Source: Planctomycetota bacterium
GTDB lineage: Bacteria > Planctomycetota > Planctomycetia > Pirellulales > Lacipirellulaceae
Assembly: GCA_029259915.1 (NCBI GenBank)
Contig: JAJDED010000006.1
Coordinates: 1-59,431 of the forward strand
Direction of reading: 5' to 3'
DNA length: 59,431 nt
In this document: positions 33,691 to 41,523 of the stretch, piece by piece
Numbering within the stretch: the stretch's first letter is position 1
Layout: each line of letters begins with the position of its first letter
Program-made: the position numbers and the translations under genes
The notes under the pieces: generated by a model
Seen by the model: the letters and a program-made list of their open reading frames with translations, nothing else
What the model was told of the DNA's origin: nothing
The model's database searches: none

Positions 33691-34281
33691 TCAAACTCCT
33701 GCCAAAGCAAACCGATAGCGATAGAATGGGCTGCGGGCCAGATCGGCAGGTTCGGTCACCCGGTCCGCCAGATGCGGCACGGGATCAACACCTCCACCAA
33801 TGCGGTCGGCCATCGCGCAGGCTTGGGAACAGAACGGCGGCTGACTGGTCCATCGACGGTCGTTCATGTCGGGGCGAATCAGGCAGCGCCACAGCGGCAA
33901 ATGCCGCAGCGCAGCCTTCGCAACGCCAAGATATCCGTAGTCGCAGCCAGCCAACCGCCGCATGGTTCGCACTGCCCCTTGCCGGTCGTATTCGCGCCAA
34001 CGATTGCTCGGATTGGTTTCAAAGACGTCGATCAATCCAGAGAACCTGCGCACCTGGCTTTCAAGCGTAACTGCCCGGCCCCCTTTGAGTTCGCGCACTT
34101 CGCAACAAAAGAGTGTGTCGCCCCACCAAACGGCTCGTGCTGCGTGTGTGTAATCACTCCGACCCGCGATGCCGATCAATCGGGAAACGAATCCGCGACC
34201 ACGAAACAGCAACAAGTCGCCATCGTCTATCATCGATACAACGCGCGACAAATTCATCAAGGTGTGGCCGTCAGTTTCCAT
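33691..34281 (-). CDS. YiiX-like permuted NlpC/P60 (papain-fold) peptidase
   Basis: 196 aa, ATG 34281 with AGGAAA upstream. Catalytic elements fit a circularly permuted NlpC/P60 fold: GDLLLFRGRG (21-30) with the His46 in SDYTHAARAV, and the Cys151 in PPFCSQACAM near the C-terminus, followed by DLARSPFYRYR. Enzymes of this group cut amide or peptide bonds in cell-wall peptides or remove lipid modifications. In a phage cluster it may be the endolysin; there is no signal peptide. First gene of the cluster, so the likely promoter lies just upstream. Confidence 0.8.
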   Translation of the reverse strand: METDGHTLMNLSRVVSMIDDGDLLLFRGRGFVSRLIGIAGRSDYTHAARAVWWGDTLFCCEVRELKGGRAVTLESQVRRFSGLIDVFETNPSNRWREYDRQGAVRTMRRLAGCDYGYLGVAKAALRHLPLWRCLIRPDMNDRRWTSQPPFCSQACAMADRIGGGVDPVPHLADRVTEPADLARSPFYRYRFALAGV

Positions 34282-34309
34282 GGGGACCGTTTCCTGTAAT
34301 GCGCAAAAA

Positions 34310-34346
34310 AAGCCCGCTGCTGGAATAGGTCACCAGCACCGGGCTT
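34310..34346 (-). terminator. Rho-independent terminator before the phage cluster
   Basis: Minus-strand stem AAGCCCG/CGGGCTT plus, after a mismatch, TGCTGG/CCAGCA, with a 9-nt loop and T-run at 34305-34310. It lies downstream of the EEP-nuclease gene and just upstream of the first cluster gene. It isolates the cluster from readthrough, though it lies close to that gene's own start. Confidence 0.88.
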
Positions 34347-34381
34347 GCCTGATACCCCGCCTTCGGGGATCCGCTTGATAC

Positions 34382-34405
34382 CGTAAGTGTGAATATGAGC
34401 TTACG
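34382..34405. promoter_or_regulatory. Candidate operator dyad upstream of the phage cluster
   Basis: CGTAAG (34382-34387) and CTTACG (34400-34405) form an inverted repeat with 12-bp spacing. On the minus strand TTGAAA followed 18 bp later by TAAGCT could be a -35/-10 pair, with the dyad overlapping the latter. The terminator at 34310-34346 lies between it and the first gene, so it may work by attenuation. Weak evidence. Confidence 0.3.
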
Positions 34406-34453
34406 AGAGCGCGTGGCCCAATTTCAACAAGAAAATTGCATGCCAAGCAAAGT

Positions 34454-34524
34454 GCATAGAGCGGAGAGCTAAGAGCCAGAGAGAAGGCCCCTTTTTTTCT
34501 GTCTCTTAGCTCTCCGCTCTATGC
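34454..34524. repeat. Perfect inverted repeat, GAGAGCTAAGAG family
   Basis: Two 22-bp arms, 34454-34475 and 34503-34524, are perfect reverse complements (left arm contains GCATAGAGCGGAGAGCTAAG). The 27-nt centre has a run of seven T. Downstream of the EEP-nuclease gene; it may act as terminator on the plus strand or as a transcript-end hairpin. Confidence 0.9.
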
Positions 34525-34548
34525 ATTCTGCTGTCCGACAATTCTGGC

Positions 34549-35625
34549 CTACCGGCCTGTCGTGCGCCGGCGGCTGGCGATGCGGCCGTTGCTGTCGCGT
34601 TCGTAGATGCTGAACTCGGCCCAGACCGGAAAGTGGTCCGATACTTCCAGCGCTTGTTGCAGCGTGAGATTGTATCGCCGCATCACGTCGAACACTCCCG
34701 ACCTTCCCGAATACTCGGTGGTCGAAGGTCGATGAATAATGAGATTGTCGATCTGTTTGTTTTGCCGAGTGTTAGTCCATACACCAGCTACCAATGGGAT
34801 CACCCCCGGCAAACGGCCCAGCCGACCCAGGTGACGATCGTCGGCGTTGAAATCGCCTAATAAAATGATGTCGTCTTCGCCCAGACTAGAACGGCGCACC
34901 ACGCGATACACCTCGGCCAATGCGTCTATCTCCTCGGCCACTACGTCGGGGTCGGTGTGTGCGGTCACTAGTGTAAAGGTAAACGCCTGGTCGGGATCGA
35001 CTTCGCGAGAACGGAACGTGGCCACCAATGGTTCGCGATGGAGCAGGTTGTCCGGGTCGCCGATGGTATACACACTTTGATGGTCAACTTGCACCCGCTG
35101 GGTGTCGAACAAAAATGCGTACTGTTCCTTGGAAGTGGTGTTCCCTAACCGCCGACCAATGACGTGATCGTATTTTCGTCCCGACTGGTTGATGAGTTTC
35201 AAGAAATTGGGGATCAGGTACTCATTTTGGGTACTGATTTCCTGCACTGCGACAATGTCGAACTGCCGAATAATGTCGGCTAGCGTGTGCATCACGTACG
35301 ACTTGCTGGCCTTGGTGTTCCCGAAGTCTTGAATGTTGTACGATGCAATGCGCAAGGTGGGGCCAACAGCAGGCCCGACGGCGGGTGAATCGGCAGGCAA
35401 TGCCGCGAGTATTTTTTTTGTACCGGCTGGAAAAGCACTAGGGGGTGCTTCGTTCGCAGGTCCTGCCCAAGGGCCTGGAGTTTGATAACTGCCGTTGGAT
35501 GCTGGAGACCCCGTTTGCGAACCGCGCGGAAGAACCGCGAACTGACTCAAGCCGCCTCCTTGAAAGAAGAGCCAACCCAAGCCGCCCATCACGGCCAGCG
35601 TCGCCAGCGTAAGCAATCGTTGCAC
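34549..35625 (-). CDS. Endonuclease/exonuclease/phosphatase family protein, exported
   Basis: 358 aa; GTG start at 35625 preceded by AAGGAGG. The N-terminal hydrophobic segment (LATLAVMGGLGWLFF) is a signal anchor, then a proline/serine-rich linker to about residue 88, then the EEP domain: IASYNIQDFG, VAVQEI with the metal Glu, YAFLFDT, TAHTDP, LLGDFNAD and the final SDHFPVWAEF with catalytic Asp-His. This is the DNase I/exonuclease III fold, found also in phosphodiesterases and sphingomyelinases. Being membrane-anchored or periplasmic, it may degrade external DNA or act on lipid phosphodiesters. Not part of the phage cluster: a terminator and repeat separate them. Confidence 0.88.
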   Translation of the reverse strand: MQRLLTLATLAVMGGLGWLFFQGGGLSQFAVLPRGSQTGSPASNGSYQTPGPWAGPANEAPPSAFPAGTKKILAALPADSPAVGPAVGPTLRIASYNIQDFGNTKASKSYVMHTLADIIRQFDIVAVQEISTQNEYLIPNFLKLINQSGRKYDHVIGRRLGNTTSKEQYAFLFDTQRVQVDHQSVYTIGDPDNLLHREPLVATFRSREVDPDQAFTFTLVTAHTDPDVVAEEIDALAEVYRVVRRSSLGEDDIILLGDFNADDRHLGRLGRLPGVIPLVAGVWTNTRQNKQIDNLIIHRPSTTEYSGRSGVFDVMRRYNLTLQQALEVSDHFPVWAEFSIYERDSNGRIASRRRTTGR

Positions 35626-35946
35626 GAACCCCTCCTTGGGTTGTGTGCAGAAGACAAACAGAAACCAAGTACCCCCACAAAAACTATCCCACCGACATGC
35701 TCGCGTGGCTTCGGAGGACGCGGAACATTAGCGAACCGAGGGAATTCGGGCCAGAGGAATCCAAAACGCTAGCAGCTAGCGAGTGCAACCTGTTGTTGGC
35801 ACAATAGACATGAACCACAAAGGCACGAAGAAACAGGAGAGATGGAAGCAAATAGCATCTATAATCGATCAACCGATTAGCACTCACCTTTGACTCTTCT
35901 TTGTGCCTTCGTGTCTTTGTGGTTCAATTCTGCACTGGTGAATTAA
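35626..35946. other. Divergent intergenic region upstream of rlmN
   Basis: About 320 bp. It contains the periodic inverted repeat at 35811-35926 and otherwise no gene. Promoters for the EEP nuclease (minus) and rlmN (plus) should be here but no clear consensus is visible. Confidence 0.4.
35811..35926. repeat. Periodic inverted-repeat element, CACAAAGGCAC family
   Basis: The left arm is TGAACCACAAAGGCACGAAG (35811 on) and the right arm TTCTTTGTGCCTTCGTGTCT then TTGTGGTTCA (35897-35926). The arms match over about 28 bp with few differences. It ends 20 bp upstream of the rlmN start codon, so it lies in the transcript leader or promoter. Confidence 0.87.
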
Positions 35947-37035
35947 ATGCCCCTGAAAAACCCCGACAATCTGTTGCCGCATGTTTTGGATGGGGTGGAT
36001 GAAACGCTTGACGCGTGGGCGGAAAAACATGCTTATCCGCAGTTTCGCACTCGTCAGATTCGCAAATGGCTATTCGCGCAACGGGCCACCGATTGGCAGC
36101 AGATGACCGATTTGCCTGCCGCGGTCCGCAACGAACTGGCCGGCGAATTTCGGCTCTGGACGACCGAGGTCGTTCGTCACACTCAGGCTGACGATGGCAC
36201 AGAAAAATTGCTGCTGCGGTTGTCCGACGGTGGGCAGATCGAATGCGTGCTATTGCGCGACCGAGCGCGGCGAACCATTTGCATCAGCAGCCAGGTCGGC
36301 TGCGGAATGGGCTGCGTGTTCTGTGCAAGTGGCTTGGACGGCGTCGATCGGAATCTCACCGCCGGCGAGATCGTCGAACAAATGCTTCGTCTGCAATCGC
36401 TGCTCGGCGAAGAAGAAAGATTGAGCCACGTCGTGATGATGGGCATGGGCGAACCGCTGGCCAATCTCGACGCGGTCATGGCATCGCTGGCTGAGGCGCA
36501 CCGGTCCGATGGGCTGGACATCAGCGGTCGGCGGATCACTATCTCGACGGTAGGTTTGCCCGCGGCTATCGATCGGGTCGCCCAGATGGACGCCCCATAT
36601 CGTTTGGCGATTTCGCTCCACGCACCCAACGACGCGCTGCGCAACCAGTTGGTGCCCGTGAACGACCGGATCGGGCTCGAAGCAATTCTCGCAGCGGCCG
36701 ACAATTATTTTTCCGTCTCAGGCCGACGGCTTACGTTCGAGTATGTCCTGCTGGCCCAGATCAACGATCAGCCAGAGCACGCGCGGCAACTGGTCCGTTT
36801 GCTTGCCGGTCGCGAAGCACTCATCAACGTGATTCCATACAATCCGGTCGCGGGATTGCCATACAAAACGCCAACGCCCGAAGCACAAAAAGCGTTTCGC
36901 GAAATCCTCGAAGCCGGCGGACTGCGGGTGCGCTTCCGTCACCGCAAAGGCGATCGCATCGACGCGGCCTGTGGCCAGTTACGCCGGTTGACTAGGGAGC
37001 CCCCGACTCGTCCAACCGCTGTTGAAGCTCCTTAA
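35947..37035 (+). CDS. rlmN: 23S rRNA/tRNA adenine-C2 methyltransferase RlmN
   Basis: Radical-SAM enzyme that methylates C2 of A2503 in 23S rRNA and A37 in certain tRNAs. 362 aa. The [4Fe-4S] ligands Cys119, Cys123 and Cys126 are in QVGCGMGCVFCASG. Other marks are HVVMMGMGEPLANLD, ISTVGLP, and the resting Cys of the C-terminal region DAACGQL, together with LAISLHAPND. The N-terminal accessory domain (PQFRTRQIRKWLF) binds RNA. Its last 44 bp overlap the convergent PDZ-protein gene. Confidence 0.95.
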   Translation: MPLKNPDNLLPHVLDGVDETLDAWAEKHAYPQFRTRQIRKWLFAQRATDWQQMTDLPAAVRNELAGEFRLWTTEVVRHTQADDGTEKLLLRLSDGGQIECVLLRDRARRTICISSQVGCGMGCVFCASGLDGVDRNLTAGEIVEQMLRLQSLLGEEERLSHVVMMGMGEPLANLDAVMASLAEAHRSDGLDISGRRITISTVGLPAAIDRVAQMDAPYRLAISLHAPNDALRNQLVPVNDRIGLEAILAAADNYFSVSGRRLTFEYVLLAQINDQPEHARQLVRLLAGREALINVIPYNPVAGLPYKTPTPEAQKAFREILEAGGLRVRFRHRKGDRIDAACGQLRRLTREPPTRPTAVEAP

Positions 37036-37999
37036 GCCGAAGTTCCAACTCCTCCATGCGCTGTATGATCGGATCTTGCTGAGCGTCTCTACTCTCGTCG
37101 CCCAGTATCCCATTCAATCGGTCCGGCAAAAACTGATCCAGCTCCTGCTGCCAATCGATGCCATCCGCTAGTCGACCCCCTTCCATCAACCTTGTAACAT
37201 ACTCGCGCACTTCGTCGGGCAATTGCTTGAGCGCTTCTTGGTCGTTGGAATCAAAGCTCCACGTTTTGTCTCCTTGTTTGACCGTGATCTTTGCCGGACC
37301 GTCGTTTTGTCGCTGAATCGTCACGCCCACGCCATTTGGGATACGATTGAAATCGAACCGCTGATTGTTGAAAACAACTCCCGGCCCAAACATGCGCACT
37401 CCATCCCGAATGCCGAATTGTTCCAAGAGTTTGCGCAGCTCGTCCGTTCGATCGTTTCCAAAACCGTCGCGACGGCCTGCCGAGGCACTCTGCCCGGGCG
37501 GTTGCTGTTGGGGGATCACCGAAAAGGTTTCCTCTTTGCCGAGGCGAATCACTCTCAACTCGATCGGCTTCGCTTCTCCAGCAATGACGAGGCTCTGCAA
37601 ATTTTTCATGTCCTGGATAAGTTCACCATTGGCGCGGAGGAGTATGTCGTGCTTTCGTACGCCCGCTTTGGCGGCCGGGCTGTCGTTGATCACTTCCTCA
37701 ACAACCACGCCGACATCCTCGGCCAACTGCAACTGGGTCTTCAGCACGGGACTCTGAACACTTCGCCCGCGTATCCCTATCCAATAGGTCGGTTTACTTT
37801 CGGCTGGCCCTTCTTCTTCCACAATGGCACCGCCAGTTACCGGTGCAAGATCTGCGTCGCCGGGAGCAATCTGTACAATCCGTCCCTGCGGTTCTGAGGC
37901 ATCGGCCCAAGCCATTTGCCCCATTTGTGAACAGACTCCAGCAACGATCACAACCGACGCGATCAACAGCGCGTCCCAAGAAAACTTAAAATCTCTCAT
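36992..37999 (-). CDS. Exported PDZ-domain protein
   Basis: 335 aa from ATG 37999; signal peptide or anchor DALLIASVVIVAGVCSQMGQ, then a single PDZ domain at about residues 70-160: YWIGIRGRSVQ, GVVVEEVINDSPAAKAGVRK, HDILLRANGELIQDMKNLQS. No serine-protease domain precedes it, so it is not a HtrA protease but a PDZ adaptor-like protein. The C-terminal part has a coiled coil (QRMEELELRLKELQQRLDES). It probably binds C-terminal peptides of periplasmic proteins. It overlaps rlmN by 44 bp tail to tail; this part encodes its coiled coil. Confidence 0.8.
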   Translation of the reverse strand: MRDFKFSWDALLIASVVIVAGVCSQMGQMAWADASEPQGRIVQIAPGDADLAPVTGGAIVEEEGPAESKPTYWIGIRGRSVQSPVLKTQLQLAEDVGVVVEEVINDSPAAKAGVRKHDILLRANGELIQDMKNLQSLVIAGEAKPIELRVIRLGKEETFSVIPQQQPPGQSASAGRRDGFGNDRTDELRKLLEQFGIRDGVRMFGPGVVFNNQRFDFNRIPNGVGVTIQRQNDGPAKITVKQGDKTWSFDSNDQEALKQLPDEVREYVTRLMEGGRLADGIDWQQELDQFLPDRLNGILGDESRDAQQDPIIQRMEELELRLKELQQRLDESGAP

Positions 38000-38096
38000 C
38001 TGTTTTTCCTCCTACAAATTCTTCTTATTAGCTTCGGTTGGGAAAGCCGGTCGCATCGTGTAAATATACCGTTTGACATCGTTACGAGGCAAACTC

Positions 38097-39344
38097 TCAG
38101 CTAGCTACCGGTTGCTTAAAACCTGCTCGACCTGGGGGTTGGCTTCGCAGCCAAAGCCAGAGAACAATCGCCCCTGCCAGCAGGAGAATACTGATATTTT
38201 GCGAAATGCTCAGTCCCGTGCCGAACACTGCCGATTCGTCAATGCGGATGATTTCCAACAAGAATCGTGCTACAGGATAAAGGGTGAGCATCAGGGCGGT
38301 CACTTCGCCATCCCGGAGGCGGAAAGGGTAAAACGACCACAGCAACCAAGCCATCAATACGGCATTGATCGCGCTATAAAGTTGTGTTGGGTGGACCGGG
38401 AAACTCCGCGTAGGATCGATAGACGCGAGCTGTATGATTCGATCGGACTCGGTCTGTAACCGCAGCGATTGCTTGACATCAAAAGCATGCAGAATTTCTT
38501 GTTGTGCCTCGGCAAGATTGTTCACGGGGCGGTCGTTAATGGCAACGATTACCGACCCCTCATCAAAACGTGCCACCGTAGCGGTGACGTTCATGACGCT
38601 CTCGACAACTACTGGCCGCGGGTCTGTGGCGCTTAGCTCTTTCAATCGCAGGCCAAACATTCGCCCGTCAATCACCTGCTCCATGTAAGGAATACTATCA
38701 CGGGGAAAAGTGACCGCCCAAGGTTTGTCGGTTTCTCCGCCATAGCAACAACCGTTGAGCAAACATCCAATACGCCCGAACGCCAGCCCCGCAACCAAAC
38801 TCGGAGCAATCACATCAGCCAGCGCAAGGGCCGGCAAGTGGTGCTTCTTGACGAACGCCACGAATGCCAATGTAGCTCCGATAAAAGCTCCATAAATGAC
38901 CAATCCGCCCTCAGTAAATTTGACGATTTCTAGCAACGTCGTGGACCACTTGTTGAACTGAAATCGCGTCGGCCAATACTCAATCACATAAAACAGCCTC
39001 GCACAAAGAATTCCACAGATAAACATCCCGAACGCCAGCGAGAAGATTACTTCCGGTTCGAGCCCCACCTGCCGCGCACGCCGAGTGGCCATCCATAGCC
39101 CAGTGAGCGCGCCAACAAGTACCATCAACCCATAACCGCGAACTGGGATCCCTTCAGGGAATAATGTTGGCACAAGTGCGATGGCCACAATACCTAGCAG
39201 ATAGCCCGGCAAGAAACCGGCCATGTCCGACGTCCAGCCACTCCTTTTTGCCATCAGCACCAGCGCCAAAAGCCCGCCGCCTATCCAGAGTCCGAGTAGC
39301 ACACTGTGCCACGCTAACGGAATGCGAAACAACTCGGAACACAT
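38097..39344 (-). CDS. lgt: Prolipoprotein diacylglyceryl transferase with inserted domain
   Basis: Integral membrane enzyme that transfers diacylglycerol from phosphatidylglycerol to the lipobox Cys of prelipoproteins. 415 aa; usual length is 260-300. Family features: ARLFYVIEYW (115-124), GGLVIYGAF (146-154), GRIGCLLNGCCYG (190-202), HPTQLYSA (318-325) and RFLLEIIRIDE (360-370). Between FPRDSIPYM (about 213-221) and FPVHPTQ there are about 95 extra residues with a PDZ-like fold pattern (EGSVIVAINDRPVNNLAEAQ), inserted in the loop before the His/Gln-containing motif. Several TM segments are visible in the rest. Activity seems retained; the insert may bind substrate or a partner. Confidence 0.9.
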   Translation of the reverse strand: MCSELFRIPLAWHSVLLGLWIGGGLLALVLMAKRSGWTSDMAGFLPGYLLGIVAIALVPTLFPEGIPVRGYGLMVLVGALTGLWMATRRARQVGLEPEVIFSLAFGMFICGILCARLFYVIEYWPTRFQFNKWSTTLLEIVKFTEGGLVIYGAFIGATLAFVAFVKKHHLPALALADVIAPSLVAGLAFGRIGCLLNGCCYGGETDKPWAVTFPRDSIPYMEQVIDGRMFGLRLKELSATDPRPVVVESVMNVTATVARFDEGSVIVAINDRPVNNLAEAQQEILHAFDVKQSLRLQTESDRIIQLASIDPTRSFPVHPTQLYSAINAVLMAWLLWSFYPFRLRDGEVTALMLTLYPVARFLLEIIRIDESAVFGTGLSISQNISILLLAGAIVLWLWLRSQPPGRAGFKQPVAS

Positions 39345-39387
39345 GGGGCAATAGTCACTTCGTGAAAGTTCTGAAAGTGCCGGAGAA

Positions 39388-40254
39388 TTATCCGATCGTG
39401 TGGTTGTCGATTAATCGGGATTTTCCCAATCGGGCCGCGATTGCCACAACCGTCGGCCCTGCAACCGTCTCCACCTCTTGCACAGTTCCATCGGTTACAA
39501 AAGCGATGTAATCAACATTTTCGATCCCGGCACTGTTTAAGTGTTGCATCATTTTTTTCTTGATGGCAGCAACATCCGTCTCCCCTGCGGCATGGGCTTG
39601 TTCCGCAATCCGAAGCGATTGCCACAATGCACTGGCCTGCTGCCGTTGTTCGGGGCGTAAGTAAGTGTTACGCGAACTCATCGCCAAACCATCCGGCTCG
39701 CGCACGATGGGGCAGACTCGCATTGTGATCGGTAAATTAAAATCTTCGATAAGCTGCACCACCACCAATGCCTGCTGGTAGTCTTTCCGACCGAAATAGG
39801 CTCGGTCGGCAGGTACAACCTGAAAAAGTTTCGAAACGACGGTCGCCACGCCCTGAAAATGGTGCGGGCGGGATGCACCCTCGAAAGGCGACGCCACGGA
39901 ACCCACCTCAACCGTTGATTCCACCCCTTCCGGGTACATCTCCGCGGCCGTTGGAACAAAAACAATCTCGCAACCACGCTCGGTTAAAAGTTGCAGGTCA
40001 CGCTGCAAGGGACGCGGGTATTTTTCCAAATCCTCTTCGGGAGAAAACTGCGTGGGATTCACAAAGATACTGACCACGGTCAAATCGCATTCCGCCAGCG
40101 ACGCATCCACCAAGCTCAAATGTCCTTCGTGCAGGGCGCCCATCGTAGGCACAAAGCCGACCGATTGGCCAGAACTTTTTGCCGCCAATACCACGGCGCA
40201 GATTTCCTCGGCGGAAGTTATCACATGCATCGAAATGGTTTCTAGTTCACTCAT
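39388..40254 (-). CDS. panC: Pantoate-beta-alanine ligase
   Basis: Pantothenate synthetase, joins pantoate and beta-alanine using ATP in coenzyme A synthesis. 288 aa. It has the HIGH-type nucleotide motif in VGFVPTMGALHEGHLSLV, VSIFVNPTQF, the KDYQQ segment (YFGRKDYQQALVV) and KMSKS counterpart MSSRN (in DGLAMSSRNTYL). The start may be ATG 40254 or the internal MHVITS, seven codons on. PanC is adjacent to FolK, as in some genomes with linked vitamin pathways. The neighbour order panC-folK suggests cotranscription, with 51 bp between. Confidence 0.95.
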   Translation of the reverse strand: MSELETISMHVITSAEEICAVVLAAKSSGQSVGFVPTMGALHEGHLSLVDASLAECDLTVVSIFVNPTQFSPEEDLEKYPRPLQRDLQLLTERGCEIVFVPTAAEMYPEGVESTVEVGSVASPFEGASRPHHFQGVATVVSKLFQVVPADRAYFGRKDYQQALVVVQLIEDFNLPITMRVCPIVREPDGLAMSSRNTYLRPEQRQQASALWQSLRIAEQAHAAGETDVAAIKKKMMQHLNSAGIENVDYIAFVTDGTVQEVETVAGPTVVAIAARLGKSRLIDNHTIG

Positions 40255-40305
40255 GCCGCGGTTGGTTCATCGAACTTCAAATGCATTTCCTTGATGAATC
40301 TGCGT

Positions 40306-41400
40306 TCATTGCGCGAGGTCGGGCCACACGGCCTGGATGGCTGCGGTGGCTCCTGACAAAACCTCGTGGAAATCGTACCCACCGATGTGCGCTATCGGCC
40401 CAGTACCGGGTCTGTCCAAACATTCTCGAAACTCGTCGAGTGACATTCTCGGCGATAGCGACTTCGGTAATTCTTGCGGAATACTTGTCGCAGGCAAGTC
40501 GGCTGCAGCAGGCGATTCCAGGGCAATCACCAACGCCGGACGAACGCTATCCTCCTCTGCCCATTTCCTCAGCCCAAATTGTCCAACCTTTTGGGCGACC
40601 GGTCCACTGCTCGGTGTGGAGCTGAATGCCATCAACGCCTCGGGGGACAAAATACTGACAACCGGCGGAATCCCCTCCTTTTCAATAGGAGGGACTTCCG
40701 AAAGCCGACTTGCCAAGTCAGGGCTTCGCTGCCAATCAGCAACCGTCGGCCAATCTCCAGATTCTACTGCGTCACCCCCCCACAAGTCACCTCCAAGTTC
40801 CCTTGAGAGCTCGCAACTTTCCAGGCGGGGAGAGGAAAAAAATTGGCAAATTTCGTTTGCCACTCGCTCTGACCATGCTCGCTCTGGGGCGGTTACGACA
40901 ACATATCGGGTAGCGAACTGCAGATGACGCAGTAATTGCCTCAAAGTCCAACCGACAGTGGGAAGGCACATATCTCCCGCAATATCACAGGCCGGTTCCA
41001 GCACAAATCTGCGGAAACTCATCCGAGGGTGGGGAACCGTAAGCTCCGGGCTTTGCACGAGCCTATCCCCGTAGAGCAGCAAGTCGAGGTCGATTGTCCG
41101 CGCATCCCACCGCACAACCCGTTTGCGACCAAGTTGCAATTCAATGGCCCGCAAGGCCCCCGCCAGCTCGAATGGAGAAAGCGACGTATCAAGCAGCACC
41201 GCCCCATTTAGAAACGACTGTTGACCGCTGGGGCCTCCAATCGGTGTGGTTTCGGCCCAACGACTCCGTGCCAGTAATTGGCACGAGGAGAGATTGGATA
41301 ATTCGTGCACTGCCTGAGAGAAAATGGACCGGCGATCTCCTAGATTCGATCCAAGGGCTATCAGACAACGTGCCACAGGTGCTTCGCCAGGTAATTTCAC
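40306..41400 (-). CDS. folK: FolK (HPPK) with long unknown C-terminal domain
   Basis: Dihydropterin pyrophosphokinase of folate synthesis, residues 1-165: IALGSNLGDR, FLNGAVLLDTSL, ELQLGRKRVVRWDARTIDLD, YGDRLVQSPELTVPHPRM, all matching the family signature (RDRRIDLDLL-type with R/W). GTG start at 41400, preceded by AGGA. The total of 364 aa is about 200 more than a normal FolK. The C-terminal extension has no recognised domain: a region with RAWSERVANEICQFFSSPRL and LGGDLWGGDAVESGD, then PPVVSILSPEALMAFSSTPS and DSVRPALVIALESPAAAD, and ends HEVLSGATAAIQAVWPDL. It looks nucleotide-kinase or deoxynucleoside-kinase like only in a very loose way. It may be a second enzyme or a regulatory domain. 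Confidence 0.88.
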   Translation of the reverse strand: MKLPGEAPVARCLIALGSNLGDRRSIFSQAVHELSNLSSCQLLARSRWAETTPIGGPSGQQSFLNGAVLLDTSLSPFELAGALRAIELQLGRKRVVRWDARTIDLDLLLYGDRLVQSPELTVPHPRMSFRRFVLEPACDIAGDMCLPTVGWTLRQLLRHLQFATRYVVVTAPERAWSERVANEICQFFSSPRLESCELSRELGGDLWGGDAVESGDWPTVADWQRSPDLASRLSEVPPIEKEGIPPVVSILSPEALMAFSSTPSSGPVAQKVGQFGLRKWAEEDSVRPALVIALESPAAADLPATSIPQELPKSLSPRMSLDEFRECLDRPGTGPIAHIGGYDFHEVLSGATAAIQAVWPDLAQ

Positions 41401-41480
41401 GTCCTATCGAGTTTTCCCAGGCACTTGCAAGGGGCAGGCACCTACGTCTCCGTTCCATTCTCAAAAAATCTACTCGCAAT

Positions 41481-41523
41481 AAAAAAGGGAGTTCAAAACC
41501 TCTTGTTTTGAACTCCCTTTTTT
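41481..41523. terminator. Bidirectional rho-independent terminator
   Basis: 19-bp perfect stem: AAAAAAGGGAGTTCAAAAC (41481-41499), loop CTCTT, then its reverse complement to 41523, flanked on each strand by a run of six T. It lies 80 bp upstream of folK, with no gene ending here on either strand. A minus-strand transcript coming from the 42-kb region is the likely user. Confidence 0.88.

Noticed and set aside
19508..34549. Integration (att) site of a prophage
   Set aside because: No tRNA gene and no direct repeat of 15 bp or more at the two borders was found by eye; the shared GCCAAGGAC repeats belong to a family spread over the chromosome.
34549..35625. EEP-family nuclease as part of the phage cluster
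   Set aside because: It has its own RBS, signal anchor and a repeat plus terminator between it and the cluster, so it is treated as a host gene.
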